DNA of 64,000 nucleotides from CAVSDF01 sp963726715 (lineage in GTDB: Bacteria; Bacteroidota; Rhodothermia; Rhodothermales; BA12): NCBI GenBank assembly GCA_963726715.1, contig CAVSDF010000014.1, positions 1 through 64,000 of the forward strand, read 5' to 3'. A program made the translations under genes and the position numbers. Of this stretch, positions 8,422 to 17,689 are shown one piece after another; position 1 is the stretch's first letter, and the number at the start of each line of letters is the position of its first letter. The notes below the pieces were generated by a model that saw nothing but the letters and a program-made list of their open reading frames with translations, had not been told where the DNA came from and did not search any database.

Positions 8422-10983
8422 TCAGCGCACGCGGGTGATCTGGCGCGTCTCGGCGAACGTCTCGCCGGTGACGCGCAGCAGGTAGACGCCGCTGGCGAGG
8501 TCGCTGCCGTCGAGGTCGAAGCGGTGCTCACCGGCGGCCAGGCGGCCGTCGTGCAGCGTGCGGACGAGGCGCCCGGTGAGGTCGTAGACCTCGGCGCGCA
8601 CCGCCTCGTCGCCCGCGAGGCGCAGCGTGACGCGCGTGGCGGCGGCGAAGGGGTTGGGCGAGGGCGCCGAGAGTTCGGCGCTGCCCATGACGCCGATCGT
8701 CACTTCGACAGTCGCGCTGACCGTGGCTGCGCCGTCGAGGTCGATCTGGCGGAGGCGGAAGGCGTGGCGCCCGCTCGGCAGGCTGGCCACGTCGTAGCGG
8801 TAGGCCGTGCGCTCGAGCGTCGTGCCGCGTCCGGGCACGACGTCGATCCGCGTGAAGACGCCGCCGATCTGCTGCTCGACCTCGAAGGCGGCGTTGTTCG
8901 TCTCGCTCTCGGTCGTCCACGTCAGGCGGGCGCCACGCCCGGAGGCGACGGCCTCGAAGCGGCTCAACTCGACGGGCAGCGGGGAGCCGCCGGCACCGGT
9001 CATGAACGACCAGGCGAAGCCGGTGAAGTTGGCGGCGTTGGTGGCGAGCGTGCCGTAGTCTGCGGTAAAGAACTGGTAGCGGATCGTCGTGTTCTTGAAT
9101 CCCTCCGGCACGACGGTCGGGTTGGCAGGGAAGAGCGCCGGGGTCGCGTAGACGTCGCAGCGGTAGTTGGCGCCGCTCGGACGGGTAGGCGTGGTGTCGT
9201 CGAAGACGCAGGCGGAGCGCTGGTAGTCGCCCGTCGGCACACCGCCGACGACGCTGTTGAGTTCGATGCCGACGCCGGAGCCGAAGGGCGTGGTGAAGGA
9301 CGCCCAGAAGCGCCCGCCCGAGGCGAGGCTCTCCGACGCGGTGGCGTTGCCGACCACGCCCGGCGTCAGGTTGACGATGCGCGCGCCGAGCGCGGGTGTG
9401 GCCTCATCGGCGCCGATGTACGGTGCGCTCGTGGAGCGCGTCTGCCCGTCGATGTCGGTCGTGACGGTGGCGAGCGCGAGGCCGACGAGGTCGCCGTCGC
9501 CAAGCGAGGCACCGGCGAGGTGGAGGTCGGCGGCAGAAACGAAGGTCGGCACCTTGACGCGCGAATTGCGGTCCTGGAGGGTCGCATTGCGCCACGCAGC
9601 GAGCGTCGTGCGGTCGGTGCCGTTGGAGAAGCCGAAGTGCCCGTCGGCGCCGGGCGTCGAGACGACGTTGCCGTCGGAGGTGAACGTGCCCGCCGTGCCC
9701 GCGCGGTAAAGGGCGTGGACCTTCATCGTCGCCTCTTCCATCACGACGAGGTTGTTCTGGACGTTCATCGTGCCCGTCGGGGCCGTGTTGTTGCCCGCGA
9801 CGTTATCGACGAATGCGAAAGCGGCGATGACGGTCGTGCCGGGCACCGTCAGGTTCGTCAGATCGGCCATGTAGACCGTGTTGTGGAACACGTTGGTCGT
9901 CGTGAGGGAGAAGGCGTGGCGGACCGCGAAGATGCGCTGGTTGGTGGCTGCCGCCGTCGTGCTGAAGCCGGTGAACGTGTTGTTGTAGACGTTGACGACG
10001 ACCGGGCCCTCGGCGATCTGGTTGTCGACGCCCATCATTCCGGTCGCGCTGCTCGTGGCGAGGGCGGCGAAGCGGTTCGAGTGGACGTTGAGCGTACCGG
10101 TGGCGTTCGTCGGCGCGGCGAGCACGATGACGCCCTTCGAATCGGCCGAGCCGGCGACGAGGGTGAAGGTGTTGCCGGAGATCTCGCCCCGGTCGCGCCA
10201 CTGGATGTTGGCGCCGCGCAGGCGGAACGTGAGCGCGTTGCCGACGATGCGCATCCCGGTGGCGCTGTTCGTCGGTCCAGGGATGAGCGCCGAGCGGGCG
10301 ACGGTGATGGCCGACGAACTGGCGCCGCCCGTGTTGGTGATGCTGTTGTTCTCGATCGTCAGGCCATCGGCGCCCGCGTCGCCGTAGGTCGAGACGAGGA
10401 TGGCGCCGCCGGCGCCCGTGTTCAGGTGGTCGACGACGAGGTTCTTGATCGTCAGGTTGTCGTTGTCGCCGAAGACACGGATCGTCGGGCGGTAGTTGGC
10501 CGTCACGGCGCTGCGGAAGGTCATGTCGCGCGTGGTGCCACCGACCGTGTTCGAGCCGTCGATGACGACGCGGTTCGTGGGCACGAGCGCCGCCGTGTTG
10601 CGCGTGGCCGATCCGATGACGAAGTGGCCCTGGATGTAGGCGGCGGCGTCGGCGGCGAGCGTCGTCGTGGTGAACGTGACGACGGGCGAGATGCCCGCAG
10701 CGGGCTTGATGGTGAACGAGAAAGCGCCCGTGTTGACGCCGAGGCCCACTTCGGCGGTCTCGGTGAGATTGCTGGTGATGAGCAGCGTCACATTGCCGGT
10801 CACGCCGCCGACGTTGGCGGCGTCGGCCGCGGCCTTGAGGGTGGCGAAATCGGGGTCGCCGAACGGGCCGGTGCCGGGGCCGCCGACGTAGTAGGTGCCA
10901 CTCATCTGCGCCTGGCTGGCCGGGGCGAGGAGCAGAAAGAGGCCGAGCAGCAGCGCGGCGAGGCGAACCGTAGAGAGACGCAT
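8422..10983 (-). CDS. Secreted beta-helix protein with T9SS C-terminal sorting domain
   Basis: This 853-residue protein has a signal peptide (RLAALLLGLFLLLAPASQAQ). Residues ~130-450 carry right-handed parallel beta-helix repeats (motifs such as NLTIKNLVVDH, GLTIENNSITN, MRIVGNALTF), a fold used by carbohydrate-active enzymes and adhesins. A fibronectin-like segment follows at ~670-760 (PVELSRFEAVASGRGARLTW). The T9SS type A domain is at ~770-853 (PNPFAAATRVTL, VYDLTGRLVRTL, SGVYLLRV). It is expected to cross the outer membrane by the type IX system and stay at the surface or be released. No catalytic residues can be assigned. The start is preceded by a C-rich leader. Confidence 0.88.
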   Translation of the reverse strand: MRLSTVRLAALLLGLFLLLAPASQAQMSGTYYVGGPGTGPFGDPDFATLKAAADAANVGGVTGNVTLLITSNLTETAEVGLGVNTGAFSFTIKPAAGISPVVTFTTTTLAADAAAYIQGHFVIGSATRNTAALVPTNRVVIDGSNTVGGTTRDMTFRSAVTANYRPTIRVFGDNDNLTIKNLVVDHLNTGAGGAILVSTYGDAGADGLTIENNSITNTGGASSSAITVARSALIPGPTNSATGMRIVGNALTFRLRGANIQWRDRGEISGNTFTLVAGSADSKGVIVLAAPTNATGTLNVHSNRFAALATSSATGMMGVDNQIAEGPVVVNVYNNTFTGFSTTAAATNQRIFAVRHAFSLTTTNVFHNTVYMADLTNLTVPGTTVIAAFAFVDNVAGNNTAPTGTMNVQNNLVVMEEATMKVHALYRAGTAGTFTSDGNVVSTPGADGHFGFSNGTDRTTLAAWRNATLQDRNSRVKVPTFVSAADLHLAGASLGDGDLVGLALATVTTDIDGQTRSTSAPYIGADEATPALGARIVNLTPGVVGNATASESLASGGRFWASFTTPFGSGVGIELNSVVGGVPTGDYQRSACVFDDTTPTRPSGANYRCDVYATPALFPANPTVVPEGFKNTTIRYQFFTADYGTLATNAANFTGFAWSFMTGAGGSPLPVELSRFEAVASGRGARLTWTTESETNNAAFEVEQQIGGVFTRIDVVPGRGTTLERTAYRYDVASLPSGRHAFRLRQIDLDGAATVSATVEVTIGVMGSAELSAPSPNPFAAATRVTLRLAGDEAVRAEVYDLTGRLVRTLHDGRLAAGEHRFDLDGSDLASGVYLLRVTGETFAETRQITRVR

Positions 10984-11216
10984 GAGCAGCGGGGAGGGAG
11001 AAGGGTGGGTGCAGGAAGCGCGAAGGTAACCTGAACGTCACGCATCCGTGGAAAAAACTCGGGCGGTGTACCTCTTCTGGAGCAAGCGGGGCGGCGCGCT
11101 GAGGAGGCCAGGTGGCGGCGCGATCTGGCCCCGCTGCCTCCGGCCATTCTGCGGGGCGTTGAAGCCGCAGTGGCAGCGCTCACGTAGCTTCGCCATTCAT
11201 CTGCTGCCCTTCGTCC

Positions 11217-12425
11217 ATGAGATCCCTGCTGATGCTTGTCGCCTTGCTCGGGGCGGCCTCCGCCGACGCGCAGCCGCGCTCGCACGGTGCGGGTTCTGCC
11301 GCGCCGGTGCCCGCTGCCGGTGCCCGGTGCAGCGGTGTGATCTGCGTCGACACGCTCGTGACGGACGGGCGTGTCGGGCTGCGCGTGTCCAACATCGGAA
11401 CGGAGGCGCGTGTGGTGCGCCTCTGGGTAGGCCTGCGGGGCTATACGGCCACGCCCACGTCCATCGTCACGGTTGGGGTCGGTCCGGGCGAGGCCGTAAC
11501 GCCCATGGTCCTCGTGCCATCGGAAATGCCCGCAGCCTCAGCAGCGGCCGGGGCGCCGCCGGGACGAACGTACCGGTACCGCTTCGAGGCGCAGCGTCCC
11601 TTCGAGGTGGCCTGCCGCCTCGGCGTCTGCATCCGGTCGGAGCGCACCGAGCGGGCCCTGACCATTTCCGTCCACAACCGCCTCGCCGTGCCGGTGCGCG
11701 TGCTGCCGGTGCTGGAAACCCTCACGCCGGACACGGTGCGGGTCGAGGCGCGGTCGGTCCGCGTCGTTCATGCCGCCCACCCGCGGGCGGTGCTCGGCCG
11801 CTACGGCATCGCCTACCTCGCCCCCGTGGATCTGCCCGACACGACCGTCGCCTACCGCCTGCCGCTCGACCGGGCGCTCGTCGAGAGCACAGGCCTTCCG
11901 GCGGACATCCTCGCGCGTTACGTGCGCGACACAAGCGAGGCCGCTAGGCGCACGGTGCGTCAGAACCGCTACGTCTACACGCTCCACACGGATGTCGGCG
12001 CCGACGTGCGCGCCGCGCGGAGCGGCATCGTCGTCGATGTCGCCGACAGCCTGCGCGACGTTGCCATCGACCTCTCGCCCGGCCCGTTGCCGCTCGACTC
12101 GCTCGAGTACGTGGAGAACCGCGACGGCGTCCGCGTCGAAGTGCGTCGGCGCCTGGTCGGCGGCGTCAACTCCCTCTTCGTGCGCCACGACGACGGCACG
12201 ACGGCGCGCTACCTCGGCCTCGCCCGCGGCAGCGCGGCCGTTGCGGTGGGCGACACCGTGTCTGTCGGCACGCGCCTCGGGTCCGTCGGCGCCGACGCAC
12301 GGCTGTCGTTCTCCGTCGTCGAATTCAGCCCGCTCCAGACGACAATTCCGGTGTGGGTGCAGACGCGCGGACAGGCCGCCCGTCGGCTGCGCGAGCGCGA
12401 GACTGTCCAAAGGGACGGCGACTGA
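11217..12425 (+). CDS. Exported protein with a degenerate M23/LytM-like C-terminal fold
   Basis: This 402-residue protein starts with a signal peptide (MRSLLMLVALLGAASADAQ). The middle is beta-rich. Residues ~250-390 follow the layout of a peptidase M23 domain: a disordered loop then HTDVGADVRAARSGIVVDV, a later SLFVRHDDGTTARYLGLARG, then GDTVSVGTRLGSVG. Where active M23 enzymes have the second zinc motif HxH (GPHLHFE), this protein has DARLSFSVVEF, and the H-x3-D motif is also not conserved. It is therefore probably a non-catalytic periplasmic binding or scaffolding relative. It is convergent with apaG, 15 bases away. Function is not known. Confidence 0.7.
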   Translation: MRSLLMLVALLGAASADAQPRSHGAGSAAPVPAAGARCSGVICVDTLVTDGRVGLRVSNIGTEARVVRLWVGLRGYTATPTSIVTVGVGPGEAVTPMVLVPSEMPAASAAAGAPPGRTYRYRFEAQRPFEVACRLGVCIRSERTERALTISVHNRLAVPVRVLPVLETLTPDTVRVEARSVRVVHAAHPRAVLGRYGIAYLAPVDLPDTTVAYRLPLDRALVESTGLPADILARYVRDTSEAARRTVRQNRYVYTLHTDVGADVRAARSGIVVDVADSLRDVAIDLSPGPLPLDSLEYVENRDGVRVEVRRRLVGGVNSLFVRHDDGTTARYLGLARGSAAVAVGDTVSVGTRLGSVGADARLSFSVVEFSPLQTTIPVWVQTRGQAARRLRERETVQRDGD

Positions 12426-12440
12426 CGGCGCGCCGCCGCC

Positions 12441-12824
12441 TCAGTTCATGCCCGCCACGAGGTCGAAGCGGGGGATGGCGATGCGGAAGCGGGCGCCGCT
12501 CGGGCGCTCGACGAGGTACGTGCCTTCCATCGTGCCGGTGAAGGTCGAGAGGACGCAGAACGAGTGGTAGCGGTGCACGCCGCCCGGCGCGATGACCGGC
12601 TTGACGCCGACGATGCCCTCGCCCTCGACCTCCTCGATCCGCCCGTCGGCGTGGCGGATGCGCCAGTGGCGGCGCAGAATCTGCACCTCCTCGTCGGATT
12701 CGTTGGCGACCTCGACGAAGTACGCGAACGCGAACCGCGAGGCCAGCGGCTCGCTCTGCCCTTCGATCCAGACCGGGCGCACGGTCACGCGGACGGCATC
12801 GGTGGTGGCGGCGTAGGACAGCAT
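12441..12824 (-). CDS. apaG: ApaG/DUF525 domain protein
   Basis: This 127-residue protein is a single DUF525 domain. Family landmarks are visible: the FAYFVEVANESDEEVQILRR strand pair, the HRYHSFCVLSTFTGTMEGTY core and a C-terminal FRIAIPRFDL. ApaG proteins adopt an immunoglobulin-like fold; their role is poorly defined (linked to cobalt/magnesium resistance and diadenosine tetraphosphate in enterics). I chose the start MLSYAATTDAV at 12824, which gives the usual family length; longer frames upstream are GC artefacts. It is transcribed away from korA. Confidence 0.93.
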   Translation of the reverse strand: MLSYAATTDAVRVTVRPVWIEGQSEPLASRFAFAYFVEVANESDEEVQILRRHWRIRHADGRIEEVEGEGIVGVKPVIAPGGVHRYHSFCVLSTFTGTMEGTYLVERPSGARFRIAIPRFDLVAGMN

Positions 12825-13091
12825 CGGGAGGTCGGGAGGCGTCGCGCCCCAACGCCCGTTTCGCGCGCGGGATGCGGGCGGCGGCGGCGACGCGAAACGC
12901 GGACGAGAAAGGACGTGCCTGTTACGGCGCAGGCGAGCGCGTGGACCCACGCGAGGCCTCCAGACGGCGCGCCGGAGACGCGTCCGCCGTGCGAGGCGGC
13001 GATTTCGACCGATCTACGCCCCACCGCTCCGGCGCGTTTGAACCCTCGTCGGCGGCCTTCGTTGGCCATCGTCCACCCGATCCGTGCCCGC

Positions 13092-15161
<2,070 letters not shown>

Positions 15162-15451
15162 CGCGGATGGGGATGGATTCGGCGCGACGGGGGCGTTTGT
15201 CGCACACGACGCCTCCGTCTCCCGTGGGATGCCCGTTCCCCACAGACCATCCGCACCACGCCGAACGTCCGTAGGGGCGGTTCGCGAACTGCCCCTAACT
15301 CCCGCCGCTAGCCCGCTCGCCCCCCGCGCACCGACGCCACCGGGTCCCGCGCACCAACACCGCCGCGCCTCGCGCATCGCCGCCGCTTCGCGTCCCCGAT
15401 CCGCCCCGCGCCCTCCACTGCCCGTCCCCGCCGACGCATTCCCCGACGCCG

Positions 15452-16735
15452 ATGTCTGACACGCCCCGCCCCGAACTCCCCATCGCCACCGAACCGCCGC
15501 CTGCGCACCGCCACGCAGACGCGCCGGATGCTTCCGCCGTGCCGTCGATGCCGCCCGCCGGGCGTCCGGTGGCGATGCCGCCTGCGGGCGTGCCGCTCGC
15601 CGGGCTACCGCCTGCGCCGCCGCGCGGCCGGACGGTCGGGTTGCCTGCCGCCGGGCCGGTGATGCCGCCCGCGGGTCTGCGCCCCGCCGGGCTGCCGGGA
15701 AGCCTGCCACCCGGCGTCGGCTCGCCTGCGGGCGGTGACGGGTCGGACCGCAAGGCGTGGGCGACGGATCAGGACGTCCGCTGGTGCCCCGGCTGCGGCG
15801 ACTACGCCATCCTCGCCGCCATCCAGCGCCTCGTGCCCGACCTCGGCATCAAGCGAGAGAACACCGTCTTCGTGTCCGGCATCGGCTGTTCGAGCCGGTT
15901 TCCGTACTACATGGACACCTACGGCTTCCACACGATCCACGGGCGCGCGCCCGCCATCGCGACCGGCCTGAAGGTCTCGCGCCCCGACCTCGACGTCTGG
16001 GTCATCACCGGCGACGGCGACGCGCTCTCGATCGGCGGCAACCACCTGATGCACATCCTGCGCCGCAACGTGGACGTCAACCTGGTGCTCTTCAACAACC
16101 AGATCTACGGCCTCACGAAGGGCCAGTACAGCCCGACGAGTGAGCCGGGCAAGGTCACCAAGTCGTCGCCCTACGGCTCGCTCGACCACCCGTTCAATCC
16201 GGTCGCCGTCGCCCTCGGCGCCGAGGCGACATTCGTCGCGCGCGGCCTCGACCGCGACCCGAAGCACCTGACGGCCACGCTCCGCCGCGCGCACCAGCAC
16301 CGCGGCACCTCGCTCGTGGAGGTCTACCAGAACTGCAACATCTTCAACGACGGCACCTTCTTCGACTTCACCGAGAAGGACACCAAGCCGCAGCGGACGC
16401 TCTTCCTCGACCACGGCCAGCCGCTCCTCTACGACGGTGGGCGCCGCGGCCTCCGCCTCGATGGCCTCCGCCTCGTCGATGTGGATCTGAGCGCGCCGAA
16501 CGCGAGCGCCAACGACTGCCTCGTCTACGACGAGACCGACCGCACCCTCGCGGGCATCGTCGGGCGGATCTACGGGCAGGACGACCTGCCGCGGCCCTTC
16601 GGCGTCATCTACCGCGAAGACCGCCCGACCTACGACGCGCAGGTGCGCGCGCAGCTCGACGCCGTCCGCGAGGCCAAGGGCGAGGGCGACCTCGCCGCCC
16701 TTCTCGCCGGCCCGGAAACATGGACCATCGACTGA
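15452..16735 (+). CDS. korB: 2-oxoacid:ferredoxin oxidoreductase, beta subunit
   Basis: This is the partner of the upstream alpha subunit; it binds thiamine diphosphate and a 4Fe-4S cluster. Of its 427 residues, the conserved enzyme begins only at ~100 (WCPGCGDYAILAAIQ, two cluster cysteines; a third in GIGCSS). The thiamine diphosphate motif GDGDALSIGGNH is at ~190, followed by NVDVNLVLFNNQIYGLTKGQ and the CoA/loop region TKSSPYGSLD. A late Cys (VYQNCNIFND) is also family-typical. Unusually, the first ~98 residues are a Pro/Ala/Gly leader with repeated PPAG units, absent from most relatives. It could be a true extension or an over-long start, but no conserved ATG lies nearer the core. Confidence 0.92.
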   Translation: MSDTPRPELPIATEPPPAHRHADAPDASAVPSMPPAGRPVAMPPAGVPLAGLPPAPPRGRTVGLPAAGPVMPPAGLRPAGLPGSLPPGVGSPAGGDGSDRKAWATDQDVRWCPGCGDYAILAAIQRLVPDLGIKRENTVFVSGIGCSSRFPYYMDTYGFHTIHGRAPAIATGLKVSRPDLDVWVITGDGDALSIGGNHLMHILRRNVDVNLVLFNNQIYGLTKGQYSPTSEPGKVTKSSPYGSLDHPFNPVAVALGAEATFVARGLDRDPKHLTATLRRAHQHRGTSLVEVYQNCNIFNDGTFFDFTEKDTKPQRTLFLDHGQPLLYDGGRRGLRLDGLRLVDVDLSAPNASANDCLVYDETDRTLAGIVGRIYGQDDLPRPFGVIYREDRPTYDAQVRAQLDAVREAKGEGDLAALLAGPETWTID

Positions 16736-16814
16736 CGGCGGGGGCCGAGCGTTGACACCGGAACCCGCCACGAACGGCGGTGTGCGCAGGCGTGCACGCT
16801 TCCGAGACCGCCCG

Positions 16815-17102
16815 ATGCACACCGCCGACGCCCTTCACCGCTTCACCGCCGCCCTCGACGCCGCTTATGGCGAGAGCGGCGCCCGCTTCGTAATCTGGCT
16901 CGCCGACGACCACGACGGCGACCCGGCCGTCTACGTCCGCGTCATCCTGCCGGACGACGATCCTCGGTTCGAGCGGTTCGCGGACCGGCTGGCGATGCGC
17001 CGAAAGGTGAACGACGAAGCCGCCGATGTCGGGCTGACCGACCTCGTCTACACGACCTTCCGGAGCGAATCCGAGGAGGCCGAATTGGCGAGCCTCGCAT
17101 GA
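16815..17102 (+). CDS. Small acidic protein upstream of a HEPN gene
   Basis: This 95-residue protein of unknown family has an acidic centre (WLADDHDGD, ILPDDDPRFERF) and no membrane segment. I chose the ATG at 16815 (MHTADALHRFTAALD); an upstream in-frame start at 16752 adds a weak Arg-rich stretch. Its stop overlaps the start of the HEPN gene by four bases (ATGA), implying translational coupling. HEPN proteins often pair with a small antitoxin, commonly a minimal nucleotidyltransferase, but I see no GSxxxG nucleotidyltransferase motif here. The pairing as toxin and antitoxin is inference from layout only. Confidence 0.6.
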   Translation: MHTADALHRFTAALDAAYGESGARFVIWLADDHDGDPAVYVRVILPDDDPRFERFADRLAMRRKVNDEAADVGLTDLVYTTFRSESEEAELASLA

Positions 17103-17602
17103 GCCTGCCGAACGACCTGATCGAGCAGGCCCGGCACCTCGCACGCCGGGAGCCGCGCCGTCCTCGTCAGGCGAGCCTGCGCCGGGCCGTCTCTGCCGCG
17201 TACTACGCGCTCTTCCACGCGATCACCGTGCGAGCCGGAGAGATGCTCCTGAGCGGCGCGGTGGCCCGGAAGCACCGCCCCATCCTCGGACAGATGTTCG
17301 AGCACGAGAGATGAAAGACGCTGCGCTGAAGCAGCGCAACGTTCGCGTCAACGACTGGCTGGCGAACAACGCGGTGGTGCCTCTCTCCGATGACTTGCGC
17401 CAGATCGCCGATGCGTTCCTCCAGCTTCAGGCCGAGCGCCACCGCGCCGACTACGACCTCCGCCCATCAGCCCGGTTCACACGGCGCGAGGCCACCGATC
17501 TGGTGGCTCTCGCGGAAAACGCCCTCGCCGCGTGGACGGCGCGTCTCCCACGACGAGGCGCTGCGTTTCGTGCTCGCCTGCCTCGGCGCGGGGCGGCGTT
17601 GA
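17099..17602 (+). CDS. HEPN-domain protein, reading frame broken twice
   Basis: The N-terminal part (17099 to ~17310) carries a HEPN-like helix (SLRRAVSAAYYALFHAITVR). The second part, in another frame from 17311, continues the bundle with LQAERHRADYDL, similar to the R-x-x-x-H region of the family. The last part (~17538-17602) reads naturally only in the first frame again (SHDEALRFVLACLGAGRR, stop at 17602). Joined, it gives ~167 residues, a normal HEPN length. HEPN proteins are often ribonuclease toxins. The ATGA at 17311 could instead be a second coupled start, but a helix split across it argues for a missing base. Both breaks fit the pattern of single-base errors elsewhere. Confidence 0.6.
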
Positions 17603-17689
17603 TGCGAGACGGACAGCGCCGCGGCGCCGCGCGCGCACCGGCGTCGTACCTTGGGGCCTGTTTGTGCTGACCCGATCCCCGACGCTGCG

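Noticed and set aside
8524..11034. An 836-residue plus-strand reading frame
   Set aside because: It is antisense to the beta-helix T9SS gene, with Arg/Val/Gly-rich repetitive peptide typical of GC artefacts.
17311..17670. A separate second gene starting at the ATGA overlap after the HEPN N-terminus
   Set aside because: The HEPN helix bundle is split across this point and the sequence continues the same domain, so a missing base is more likely than a coupled gene.
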